From assembly GCA_020430865.1 (NCBI GenBank), contig JAGQIY010000668.1:1-8876 (forward strand): a DNA stretch of 8,876 bases, read 5' to 3'. Shown here piece after piece: positions 1-7,758 of this stretch. Below the pieces are notes generated by a model, which did not search any database, was not told the DNA's origin, and saw nothing but the letters and a program-made list of their open reading frames with translations. This DNA is from Myxococcales bacterium. GTDB lineage: Bacteria; Myxococcota; Polyangia; Polyangiales; Polyangiaceae. The translations under genes were made by a program, and so were the position numbers. Numbering within the stretch: position 1 is the first letter of the stretch; every line of letters starts with the position of its first letter.

Positions 1-1176
<1,176 letters not shown>

Positions 1177-1217
1177 GACTCGTCTCCTCTATCCGTTTCC
1201 GCGCGAAATCGACACTC

Positions 1218-1892
1218 TCAGGTCGCCTGGGGAATGACGCCCGCCAGCACGCAGACCGGCATCGAGATGTTTCCGATCATGACGACCAGCGCCAGCGTCT
1301 GCGCCGCGAGCTTCTTCTTGGCCTCGTAGCGGGGGTGAGACAGACCCAGTGTCTGAAACATGCTCCAGGCGCCGTGGTACAGGTGAAGCCCCAGCAGGAC
1401 CTGCGCGATGACGTAGACCGCGGTCACCCACGGGATGCTGAAGCCGTTGACGACGTTCGCGTAGACGTTGGTGGAGCTGTGCTCGTAGTTCCCTAGCGCC
1501 AGCCCGGGCACCGTGAAGTGGGCCAGGTGGAACAGGATGTAGAAGAACAGGATCGGCCCGGACAGCTTCATGGTGATCGCGGCGTAGCTGGTCACCGCGT
1601 TGTCCTTCTTCGCGTAGGCCACCGGACGGGCTGCGCTCGAGCGCCCCATCAGCTGCAGCGCCATCGCGATGTGCGTGATGATGGCGACCACCAACACGAT
1701 GCGAGTACCCCACAGCAACGCCGGCGTGTGGTGCAGCGTCGCCGCGTAGGCGTTGAGCTTCTCCGGTCCGAGGAACACCTGCAGGTTGCCCAGCATGTGA
1801 CCGATCACGAACCCGAACAGGACCACGCCACTGACTGCCAGCAAGGCCTTCTTGCCGATCGTGCTGTGGCTGAGCGTGAGCGCTTTTTCCAT
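1218..1892 (-). CDS. sdhC: Succinate dehydrogenase cytochrome b558-type membrane subunit
   Basis: Single membrane anchor of a Bacillus/Wolinella-type complex II, which binds two b hemes and passes electrons to quinone (in this family often menaquinone). The 224-residue product has five hydrophobic segments at about 14-36, 58-82, 108-130, 152-176 and 197-220. Candidate heme-ligand histidines, one per helix in helices 1-4 as known for the family, are His32 (in GHMLGNLQVFLG), His74, His122 or His125 (FHLAHF) and His170 or His173 (LHLYHGAWSMFQ). The last motif, with WSMFQTLGL, is very typical of the b558 family. I chose the ATG at 1892 because GGAGAGG lies 5 bases before it and the protein then starts in the usual short basic segment; an in-frame extension to 1976 adds 28 uncharacteristic residues. 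It is first in the operon, with sdhA following after 41 bases. Confidence 0.95.
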   Translation of the reverse strand: MEKALTLSHSTIGKKALLAVSGVVLFGFVIGHMLGNLQVFLGPEKLNAYAATLHHTPALLWGTRIVLVVAIITHIAMALQLMGRSSAARPVAYAKKDNAVTSYAAITMKLSGPILFFYILFHLAHFTVPGLALGNYEHSSTNVYANVVNGFSIPWVTAVYVIAQVLLGLHLYHGAWSMFQTLGLSHPRYEAKKKLAAQTLALVVMIGNISMPVCVLAGVIPQAT

Positions 1893-1996
1893 CTCGCCTC
1901 TCCACACTCGCGCTGGGCTAGAGTCCGGGTTCTCCGGTGTCTGGTCGCATTCGCGAGCGTCTTCGGCTGGGAGCACCAGCCGTCAGGTCTCAACCT

Positions 1997-2019
1997 GTTC
2001 GTGCCGGGAAGGCCCGAAC
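1997..2019 (-). repeat. Hairpin in the probable sdhC leader
   Basis: Arms GTTCG-t-GCC (1997-2005) and GGC-c-CGAAC (2011-2019) pair over eight bases with one internal mismatch and a 5-base loop. It lies about 105 bases upstream of the sdhC start and would fold in an sdh leader RNA if transcription begins further upstream. It has no T-tract, so it is not an obvious terminator or attenuator. Function unknown. Confidence 0.35.
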
Positions 2020-2168
2020 AATCATCGAAGGCGCGCCTCGGGCGCGTCGTGGGTGCTCATTACTCCAACCGCCGCGGCTTCGGCTAGTCTCGTGACCGCC
2101 GATTCGCCCCGCCTGGGCCGCCAAGGCGCAAGATCCGGGGTGGATCGCGGTCCTGCGGCCGCTGGAGC

Positions 2169-2188
2169 GCGAAACCGCCGGTTTTCGC
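2169..2188. repeat. Near-perfect inverted repeat GCGAAACCG / CGGTTTTCGC
   Basis: The left arm 2169-2177 and right arm 2179-2188 are inverted copies around one central base, with one extra T in the right arm. The tight centre is more like a protein-binding palindrome than an RNA hairpin. It sits between the sdhC and cydA starts, about 280 bases from sdhC and 430 from cydA. No known regulator is recognised. Confidence 0.35.
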
Positions 2189-2305
2189 CTGCGATTGGAA
2201 CCTGCAACCGCCCTGCCTGACTGTGGGCCCCGGCCGGTCGTGCGAGGGTCCCGACTCGCCGACCTCGGACAGATAGGACCCGAGCTCGGCCGCGGCAATG
2301 GACCG

Positions 2306-2322
2306 CAGCTGTAGATCAGCTG
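2306..2322. repeat. Two CAGCTG palindromes spaced 11 bp apart
   Basis: CAGCTG occurs at 2306-2311 and again at 2317-2322, separated by TAGAT. The 11-bp centre-to-centre spacing is about one helical turn, as expected for sites on one DNA face. Each unit is only a 6-base palindrome and chance occurrence is quite possible. Confidence 0.2.
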
Positions 2323-2402
2323 AGCGCGGCTGCTCGATCCACGCGCACGCCCTGCGATCGGTTACGCCTCCGGCTGCATCAGCGGTCTTCCGGTTCGGGG
2401 GT

Positions 2403-2425
2403 GAGGCGCGCTGGACACGCGCTTC
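2403..2425 (+). repeat. Hairpin upstream of cydA (GAGGCGCG / CGCGCTTC)
   Basis: Arms 2403-2410 and 2418-2425 pair over eight positions, one of them G-T, with the 7-base loop CTGGACA. It lies about 190 bases before the cydA start and could form in a long cydA leader RNA. There is no T-tract. In DNA of this GC content short GC stems are common, so the confidence is low. Confidence 0.3.
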
Positions 2426-2469
2426 AGCCCAGCCGCCGCGGTTCTGGTGCCAGGAGTGCCACGCATCGG

Positions 2470-2505
2470 GCGTGGCCCAACGGAAACGCACGGAAACACC
2501 CACGC
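2470..2505 (+). repeat. Tandem 10-bp repeat ACGGAAACRC flanked by a GCGTGG/CCACGC inverted repeat
   Basis: ACGGAAACGC (2480-2489) is followed directly by ACGGAAACAC (2490-2499), nine of ten bases identical. The pair is enclosed by GCGTGG (2470-2475) and its inverted complement CCACGC (2500-2505). It lies about 115 bases before the cydA start, a position suited to a regulator-binding site; the 10-bp period would place both copies on the same DNA face. The binding protein is unknown, and no promoter is recognised to fix its position relative to transcription. Confidence 0.35.
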
Positions 2506-2614
2506 TGGTTAGCGACGATTTGCCACCCTCCCGCAGACTGGGCGAGGCCGCTCCTCTACACCACGTTGTCCGCCAACGGCGCTCGCACATCGCTATCCTC
2601 GAAAGGCCCACGCG

Positions 2615-4072
2615 ATGGATGTCCTGTTTCTATCCAGACTGCAGTTCGCGCTGACGGTCATGTTCCATTACCTGTTTCCTCCCCTGTCCATCGGGCTCGG
2701 GTTGATCCTGGTGATCCTCGAAGGCCGCTATCTGCGCACCAGGGATCCCAGCTACGAACGCGCCGCGCGCTTCTGGACCAAGATCTTCGCAGTCAACTTC
2801 GCGGTGGGTGTCGCCACGGGGCTGGTGATGGAATTCGAGTTCGGCACCAACTGGGCGACCTACTCACGCTATGTGGGTGACGTCTTCGGCTCGGCGCTGG
2901 CGAGCGAGGGGATCTTTGCGTTCTTCCTCGAGTCCGGTTTCCTCGCGGTACTGGTCTTTGGTTGGGACCGAGTGAAGCCGCGCACGCACTTCCTGTCCAC
3001 GGTCATGGTGTTCCTCGGCTCCACCTTCTCTGCGGTGTGGATCGTGGTCGCCAACTCGTGGATGCACACGCCCGCTGGCTACCACATCGTCGGTGAGGGG
3101 CTGCGTGCTCGCGCGGAGATCACGGACTTCTGGGCGATGGTGTTCAATCCCTCGTCCATGCACCGCCTGGGACACGTGCTCCTCGGGAGCTTCCTGCAGG
3201 GCGCGTTCTTCGTGCTGAGCATCAGCGCCTACTACCTGCTCAAGCGACGCCACCTGGAAGTGGCGAGAAAGTCGCTGAACGTGGCGCTCGCCGTGGCCAC
3301 CTTGAGCAGCCTGGCGATGCTCGTGTCCGGGCACGAACAGGCACGCGCCCTCGCGCACAATCAGCCAGCGAAGCTCGCGGCCTTCGAGGGCCACTTCGAG
3401 ACGGGTGACGGCGGCACCGGACTCTATCTCTTCGGCTTGCCTAACCCCCAGACCAAGCAGGTCGAGTACGGCGTCCAGGTGCCGAAGCTGCTCAGCGTGT
3501 TGGTGTATGGGGATCCGGACCGCCCCGTGCCCGGACTGGACAAGATCCCTGCAGACGAGCAGCCCCCCATCGGGATCCCCTTTCAGACCTATCACGTGAT
3601 GATCAGCATCGGCATGTACCTGATCGGACTGTCGCTGCTGTCCGTATTTTTCGCCCTACGGAAACGCATCGAGCAGACGACCTGGCTGCTGAAGCTCCTC
3701 GTGGTGAGCGTGGTCGCGCCGATCATCGCGAACCAAGCCGGGTGGGTCGCCACCGAGGTTGGGCGCCAGCCGTGGATCGTGCAGGGCCTGCTCAAGACCA
3801 GCGACGCGCTGAGCAAGACAGTGCAGGCCGAACAGGTCCTGGCGAGCATTCTGCTCTTCGGCTTCGTCTACGTGGGGCTGTTCGCGGTCTGGGTGTTCGT
3901 GCTGCACTCCAAGATCCAGCACGGACCCGCCGCGGATGGCGACGGTGGCGGTGATGCAGGCTTCCTGGAGGTCGCGGGAGAGCGAGTGGCTCGAGAACCG
4001 GACACTTCCCTCACCTCGGCCCCGAGCGTGCGAATGCCCTCGGCGACGTCCATGGAGGAGGAAGCCAAGTGA
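2615..4072 (+). CDS. cydA: Cytochrome bd quinol oxidase subunit I, short Q-loop type
   Basis: Heme-bearing subunit of the high-affinity terminal oxidase, which oxidises quinol and reduces O2 to water in the cytoplasmic membrane. The 485 residues open with [15 protein letters not shown], His18 matching the E. coli heme ligand His19. Glu98 and Glu106 (proton path), His187 and Met329 (heme b558 ligands) and Glu381 in the TEVGRQPW motif (E. coli Glu445) are all present, as are the quinol-loop Lys253 and Glu258. About nine hydrophobic segments are visible. The loop between helices 6 and 7 (about 239-321) lacks the long E. coli insertion, making this an S-type CydA. His327 stands where E. coli has Arg391. 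Residues about 433-485 form a polar tail rich in Gly, Asp, Glu and Ser. AAAGG 8 bases before the ATG supports the start. It overlaps cydB by 4 bases. Confidence 0.97.
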   Translation: MDVLFLSRLQFALTVMFHYLFPPLSIGLGLILVILEGRYLRTRDPSYERAARFWTKIFAVNFAVGVATGLVMEFEFGTNWATYSRYVGDVFGSALASEGIFAFFLESGFLAVLVFGWDRVKPRTHFLSTVMVFLGSTFSAVWIVVANSWMHTPAGYHIVGEGLRARAEITDFWAMVFNPSSMHRLGHVLLGSFLQGAFFVLSISAYYLLKRRHLEVARKSLNVALAVATLSSLAMLVSGHEQARALAHNQPAKLAAFEGHFETGDGGTGLYLFGLPNPQTKQVEYGVQVPKLLSVLVYGDPDRPVPGLDKIPADEQPPIGIPFQTYHVMISIGMYLIGLSLLSVFFALRKRIEQTTWLLKLLVVSVVAPIIANQAGWVATEVGRQPWIVQGLLKTSDALSKTVQAEQVLASILLFGFVYVGLFAVWVFVLHSKIQHGPAADGDGGGDAGFLEVAGERVAREPDTSLTSAPSVRMPSATSMEEEAK

Positions 4073-5112
4073 CCGATCTTCAGGTGTTCTGGTTCGTCGC
4101 GCTCGGTCTGCTGCTGACCGGCTACGCGATCCTCGATGGCTTCGATCTAGGGGTGGGGACGCTGCACCTCTTCGCCAAGAGCGAGTTCGCCAGAGGCTCC
4201 GACGAGCACGGCGAGCGCCGGGTGCTGCTGAACTCGATCGGTCCGCTGTGGGACGGCAACGAGGTCTGGCTGGTGACCTTCGGCGGCGCGCTCTTCGCGG
4301 CTTTCCCCCGCGCCTACGCCACGGCGTTGTCCGGCTTCTACCTGCCCTTCATGCTGCTCTTGGTGACCCTGATCGGACGCGCCGTCGCCATCGAGTTCCG
4401 CTCCAAGCGCCCCGAGCGCTGGTGGCGCGCCTACTGGGACTTCTCCTTCAGCGCTGCCAGCAGCCTCGTGACCTTCATCGCTGGAGTTGCCGTGGGGAAC
4501 GCGATTCGAGGGATCCCGATCGACGCCGAAGGAGAGTATGCCGGCACGCTCACGACATTGATCAACCCGTACGCCATCGCCGTCGGCGCGTTCGCCGTCG
4601 TCACATCGGCCATGCACGGCTCGGTCTACCTCGCGCTCAAGACCGAGGGAGACCTGCGCAGGCGCGTCACGGGCTGGATGTGGACCAGCTTCGGGTTGTT
4701 CCTGGTCGGCTACATCGGGGTGACGATGCTGACTCTCGTCAGCGTCCCACGAGCCCTGGACAACTTCGAGCGCTGGCCCGCTGCCTGGGTGCTGGTCGCG
4801 CTGAACGTCCTGGCGATCGCCAACATTCCGCGAGCGATCCACCTCGGCCGAGCGGGCTATGCCTTCGTGTCGTCCTCGGCGACCATCGCGTCGCTGGTGT
4901 TCCTGTTCGGGATGGCGATGTTTCCCAACCTGCTGCACTCCACACCGGTCCCGGAGCACAGCTTGAGCATCTACAACGCATCCAGCAGTGAGAAGACGCT
5001 GCGCTTGATGCGGGTGGTGGCGTTCATCGGGGTGCCTCTGATCCTCACCTACACGACCACGGTGTACTGGATCTTCCGAGGCAAGACCCGCCTCGATGAC
5101 TCGAGCTATTGA
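4069..5112 (+). CDS. cydB: Cytochrome bd quinol oxidase subunit II
   Basis: Heme-free partner of CydA, needed for assembly of the oxidase and for its proton channel. The 347-residue product has the family landmarks: GYAILDGFDLGVG (18-30), NSIGPLWDGNEVWLV (55-69) with Asp62 matching E. coli Asp58 of the proton path, the AAFPRAYA segment, an internal-repeat helix region containing FRSKRPERWW, and a final helix ending near residue 333. Most of the protein is hydrophobic, consistent with about eight membrane helices. The start is a GTG at 4069 whose last bases belong to the cydA stop (GTGA), preceded by the strong ribosome site GGAGGAGGAA, so the two subunits are translationally coupled. No CydX-like small membrane peptide is recognisable in the 125 bases that follow, and no cydDC exporter genes are in the window. 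Confidence 0.97.
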   Translation: MTDLQVFWFVALGLLLTGYAILDGFDLGVGTLHLFAKSEFARGSDEHGERRVLLNSIGPLWDGNEVWLVTFGGALFAAFPRAYATALSGFYLPFMLLLVTLIGRAVAIEFRSKRPERWWRAYWDFSFSAASSLVTFIAGVAVGNAIRGIPIDAEGEYAGTLTTLINPYAIAVGAFAVVTSAMHGSVYLALKTEGDLRRRVTGWMWTSFGLFLVGYIGVTMLTLVSVPRALDNFERWPAAWVLVALNVLAIANIPRAIHLGRAGYAFVSSSATIASLVFLFGMAMFPNLLHSTPVPEHSLSIYNASSSEKTLRLMRVVAFIGVPLILTYTTTVYWIFRGKTRLDDSSY

Positions 5113-5172
5113 GTCGTCGGCTGCCCAACCCTGGGTACTCCAAGCAGATGTCGAGCCACGAGCTGGCCTGGG

Positions 5173-5204
5173 CCTCGAGACTCGCTCGGGGCCGGGTCTC
5201 GAGG
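5173..5204. terminator. Strong hairpin between convergent cydB and tetR-family gene, probable bidirectional terminator
   Basis: CCTCGAGACTCG (5173-5184) pairs with CGGGTCTCGAGG (5193-5204) over twelve base pairs, one of them T-G, closing an 8-base loop. The outer nine pairs are perfect. It lies 60 bases after the cydB stop and 33 bases beyond the stop of the convergent regulator gene, where a terminator serving both strands is expected. Neither side has a T-tract, so it would be a non-canonical terminator or an RNA 3'-end-stabilising stem. Confidence 0.6.
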
Positions 5205-5237
5205 AACGTCGTCGACAGCCGAGCGCGAACTCAGCGC

Positions 5238-5858
5238 TCAGGCAGTGTGAGCCAACGGAATGCTGGTACGGATCCCGCTGTCATGGGCACGGGCGAGCAG
5301 GTGGCGTGCGAAGGTCCCGCGAAGCTCCTTGCGAAGGGCCTCACTCTCGCGCCAGTCGTCTGGCGCGGCGGCCATCGCGCGCACGATCGCGGACGCTCCG
5401 AGGGTCGAGGCCAGCTCCAGCTTGTCGGCCCGGAACTCGCCACGGCCCGTGTCCAGGCAGGTCTCGAGCAAGCGTTGGCAGCTGTGAAGGGGGCTGGGCT
5501 CGAAGCCTTCCACGAGGCGGCCGAGATCCTGCTCCAGCCCGGCGGCCTCCACGGCGACGTCGGCCGCGACCGCGAAGGACTCCTCGAGCGTCTCCGCCCG
5601 GTGCGTTCGGCTCTGATGCTCCACCGTGAGCACTTCCACGCGCCGCTCGGCGAGCTGACCCAGCAAGTCCTCCTTGCCGCTGAAGTACTGGTAGAGCGAA
5701 CCAACGCTCACCCCCGCCACCTTGGCGACTCGGTTCGTCGACAACCGCTTGAAGCCGTGCTGGTTGAGCACGCGAGCCGCCGCGACCAGGATGGTGAGCA
5801 CCGTCTCGCGTGAGCGCGCCTGTTGGGGAGTGCGTCGAAGAGTCGGAAGTTGCGCCAT
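5238..5858 (-). CDS. TetR/AcrR-family transcriptional regulator
   Basis: A 206-residue DNA-binding repressor-type protein, of usual length for the family. The N-terminal domain is classical: RETVLTILVAAARVLNQHGF (17-36) as helix 1, then the helix-turn-helix STNRVAKVAGVSVGSLYQYF (40-59) followed by GKEDLL, the most conserved part of TetR_N. Residues about 75-206 form the ligand/dimer domain, which is variable and gives no clue to the inducer. I chose the ATG at 5858 because the family normally starts 10-20 residues before helix 1; an in-frame extension to 6008 adds 50 uncharacteristic residues. No clear ribosome site precedes the ATG, so the start is less certain than the identity. It converges on cydAB and has 508 bases of non-coding DNA upstream. 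Targets could be itself, the cyd operon or distant genes; nothing here decides. Confidence 0.9.
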   Translation of the reverse strand: MAQLPTLRRTPQQARSRETVLTILVAAARVLNQHGFKRLSTNRVAKVAGVSVGSLYQYFSGKEDLLGQLAERRVEVLTVEHQSRTHRAETLEESFAVAADVAVEAAGLEQDLGRLVEGFEPSPLHSCQRLLETCLDTGRGEFRADKLELASTLGASAIVRAMAAAPDDWRESEALRKELRGTFARHLLARAHDSGIRTSIPLAHTA

Positions 5859-6061
5859 GTTGTGCCAATCAAGTGAAAAAGGGGCAGGTTCTTGGGTTCG
5901 CCGCCATAAGGAGCAAGGGATGTGCCAGCACTTCTGAGCCACTGAACTGGCATGACCTCGCGCCCCAACGTGATTTGTGAGTCGCCTCGACCCCCGCCTT
6001 CCGATCACTCCCGTCGCAAAAAAATGCGTTGGAACTGATAACGGACGCGGTTCGTCCCACT

Positions 6062-6069
6062 GACCGGTC
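6062..6069. promoter_or_regulatory. Candidate operator palindrome GACCGGTC
   Basis: An 8-base perfect palindrome about 205 bases upstream of the TetR-family start. TetR-type proteins often bind palindromes upstream of their own gene, and GACCGGTC cores occur in several known operators of the family. The symmetry does not extend convincingly beyond 8 bases here, so this is a weak suggestion only. Confidence 0.2.
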
Positions 6070-6333
6070 GGCAGGGCAGGACTGTAGTTGGAACTTCACG
6101 GGTACCTGAGACGGGGTGTAACTGAGAGTCCACGCTGTGCTGTCGAGGGAGCCGATGCCGGTGTTGGTTTCGCTCCTGGAGGCGTCCAGATCACCCTGGC
6201 CAGGCCAACGCCGCCGCCTTCGATGGACCGGAGCGCGTGTCCCTGGCTCGCCTTCGTTTCCGCGAGGGCAGGCCAGCGCTTGCGCGCAGTGATACGCGCA
6301 GCGCCTGCAAACCTCCCCGCAGATGCCGTCTTC

Positions 6334-6357
6334 GTCCGCCGACAGTTCCGCGCGGAC
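6334..6357 (-). terminator. Weak hairpin just downstream of bioA
   Basis: GTCCGC (6334-6339) and GCGGAC (6352-6357) form a 6-bp stem with a 12-base loop, starting 9 bases past the bioA stop in the direction of bioA transcription. The place suits a terminator, but the stem is short and no T-tract follows. Confidence 0.3.
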
Positions 6358-6366
6358 TCGACCGGC

Positions 6367-7758
6367 TCAGCGCCCGAGCACCGCGACGATGCTCTGGCGC
6401 GTGACCTCGGCGAGGCGGTCGAGATCGTCGGAGGTCACGCAGTAGGGCGGCATCCAGTACACCGTGTCGTGGAGCGGACGCAGGAGCACCCCGCGTTCGA
6501 GGGCTGCGCTGCGCAGCTCGAGGGAGAGCCTCCCCTCGCCCATCCGGGACTGCCAGCCCACGTCGGGTCGGACCTCGAGCGCCACCACCAAGCCGGCTTG
6601 TCGGCGCGCAACGACTTGCGGGACGGCGACGGCCACCTGGCGCGACAACTCGTCCAGCCGCCGCGCCAAGCTCGCCAGGTGTTCGGGCGGGTGCTCGTCG
6701 TCGAACAGGCTGAGGCTCGCGAGTCCCGCGCGACAGGTGATCGGGTTCGCCGTGAAGGTGTGGCTATGAAGGAAGCTGCGCGCTGGATCGCCCTTGAACG
6801 CCTCATCCACGCCACGACGGACCAACACGGCACTGAGTGGCAATACACCCCCGCTCAATCCCTTGCTCAAGCACAGGAAGTCCGGTGCCACCGCAGGATC
6901 GGCCCAATCGGAGGCGAACAAGCGCCCAGTGCGCCCGAAGCCTACGGCTATCTCGTCAGCGATCACGTGGATCCCTAGGCGCTGAGCCGCAGCGGTCAGT
7001 GCGCGATAGAAGCCGACTCCAGGCATCACCATGCGCCCCGCGCACTGAATCACGGGCTCGACCAGCAGCGCGGTGAGCCGATCGCGATGCTGCTCGAGGA
7101 GCGCGATCGCCTGGGCCGTCTCCGGGGCGTCGGCGCCGAGATCGCGAACCAGGTCGCCGTGCTCATGGCCGAGATAGCTCGGCACTGGAAGCTCGACCAC
7201 GGGAAACAGCAGTGGTCCGAACTGCTCGCGGTAGGCCCGGTTACCGCTGACGGCCAACGCACCCAACGTTTCCCCATGGTAACTATTGGTGAGAGTAGCG
7301 AGGCCCTGACGCTGGCGCTCGCCGCTCTGTTGCCGGTACTGGAAGCTCATCTTGAGCGCCACCTCGATGGCCGCCGAGCCGCAGTCCGCGTAGAACACTC
7401 GCCCGTAGCTCGCGGGTCCCCCGGGCGCACGCTCCACCAGCGCCTCGGCCAGCTCGAGCGCAGGCGCGTGGGTGAAGCCGGCGAACATCACGTGATCCAA
7501 GCGCGCCGCCTGATCGGCGATTGCCGCAACGATGCGCGGGTGTCCGTGCCCGTGGAGGCAGGTCCACCAGCTGCTGATCGCGTCGAGGATACGCTCGCCG
7601 GAGCAGGTCTGGAGATAGGCGCCCTGCGCCGACTGGATCGGCAGAGGAGGTAGGAGCTGGAGATCACGGAAGTGAGTCGCGGGATGCCAGAGCAACTCGG
7701 CGTCCCTGCGCACCAGCTCGGCGCCTGGAGCCGGACTGTCTGCGCCCGACGCCTTCAC
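6367..7758 (-). CDS. bioA: Adenosylmethionine-8-amino-7-oxononanoate aminotransferase (biotin synthesis)
   Basis: PLP-dependent enzyme of the biotin pathway: transfers the amino group of S-adenosylmethionine to KAPA, giving DAPA; cytosolic. The 463-residue form has SSWWTCLHGHGHP (62-74; tandem Trp typical of BioA substrate recognition), HVMFAGFTHAPA (89-100), DCGSAAIEVALKM (125-137), NSYHGET with Tyr160, ADEIAVGFGRTG (267-278) with Asp268 contacting the PLP pyridine nitrogen, CLSKGLSGG with Lys299 as the Schiff-base lysine, and LLRPL (Arg427) near the end. These are BioA-specific rather than general class III motifs. Start: GTG at 7758, overlapping the upstream ychJ-like stop as GTGA; this adds about 30 residues over typical BioA, so an internal GTG at 7713 (448 residues) is a real alternative. 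An in-frame ATG at 7797 lies inside the upstream gene and is less likely. No bioB, bioF or bioD is in the window. Confidence 0.95.
   Translation of the reverse strand: MKASGADSPAPGAELVRRDAELLWHPATHFRDLQLLPPLPIQSAQGAYLQTCSGERILDAISSWWTCLHGHGHPRIVAAIADQAARLDHVMFAGFTHAPALELAEALVERAPGGPASYGRVFYADCGSAAIEVALKMSFQYRQQSGERQRQGLATLTNSYHGETLGALAVSGNRAYREQFGPLLFPVVELPVPSYLGHEHGDLVRDLGADAPETAQAIALLEQHRDRLTALLVEPVIQCAGRMVMPGVGFYRALTAAAQRLGIHVIADEIAVGFGRTGRLFASDWADPAVAPDFLCLSKGLSGGVLPLSAVLVRRGVDEAFKGDPARSFLHSHTFTANPITCRAGLASLSLFDDEHPPEHLASLARRLDELSRQVAVAVPQVVARRQAGLVVALEVRPDVGWQSRMGEGRLSLELRSAALERGVLLRPLHDTVYWMPPYCVTSDDLDRLAEVTRQSIVAVLGR

Larger units (their letters stand above)
1893..2614. other. Divergent intergenic region between sdhC and cydA, no convincing gene
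   Basis: These 722 bases must contain the promoters of sdhC (leftward) and cydA (rightward). Several open frames cross the region on both strands (up to 175 codons at 2084-2611 minus and 118 codons at 2298-2654 plus), but their translations are arginine/proline/serine-rich with no family resemblance, and they lack good ribosome sites, so I regard them as chance frames in GC-rich DNA. What stands out is a set of small inverted and direct repeats, listed separately at 1997-2019, 2169-2188, 2306-2322, 2403-2425 and 2470-2505. I see no sigma-70-like -35/-10 pair I would defend and no canonical FNR box (TTGAT-N4-ATCAA). No tRNA is visible. Confidence 0.7.
5859..6366. other. Intergenic region upstream of the TetR-family gene and downstream of bioA
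   Basis: No convincing gene in 508 bases. A minus-strand frame of 76 codons (5869-6099) and plus-strand frames running into bioA have no family resemblance. The region holds a run of seven A at 6018-6024 bounded by CGCA/TGCG, a GGACG-CGTCC inverted repeat at 6043-6057, and the palindrome GACCGGTC at 6062-6069, all placed where the promoter of the leftward TetR-family gene should be. A stretch near 6110-6165 has a superficial resemblance to parts of a TPP riboswitch but lacks the rest and faces no thiamin gene. Confidence 0.6.

Noticed and set aside
2466..2530. Possible tRNA or tRNA remnant (GTGGCCCAACGG resembles a D-arm)
   Set aside because: No T-arm, no anticodon stem and no acceptor pairing could be found around it.
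2084..2611. 175-codon minus-strand frame between sdhC and cydA
   Set aside because: Composition is that of random GC-rich DNA, with no recognisable domain or ribosome site.
2298..2654. 118-codon plus-strand frame with a CQECH heme-c-like motif
   Set aside because: A single CxxCH in an otherwise featureless translation, no signal peptide, no ribosome site, and it runs into the start of cydA.
5109..5813. 234-codon plus-strand frame after cydB
   Set aside because: It overlaps the TetR-family gene on the other strand almost completely and has no resemblance to CydX or any family.
6108..6170. TPP-riboswitch-like words (GGGGTG, ACTGAGAG, ATGCCGG)
   Set aside because: The second half of the aptamer is missing, the stems do not pair, and on the plus strand it would face into the back of bioA rather than a thiamin gene.
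6088..6978. 296-codon plus-strand frame
   Set aside because: Its larger part is antisense to bioA; the remainder has no protein-like character.
7087..7653. 188-codon plus-strand frame
   Set aside because: Antisense shadow of bioA.
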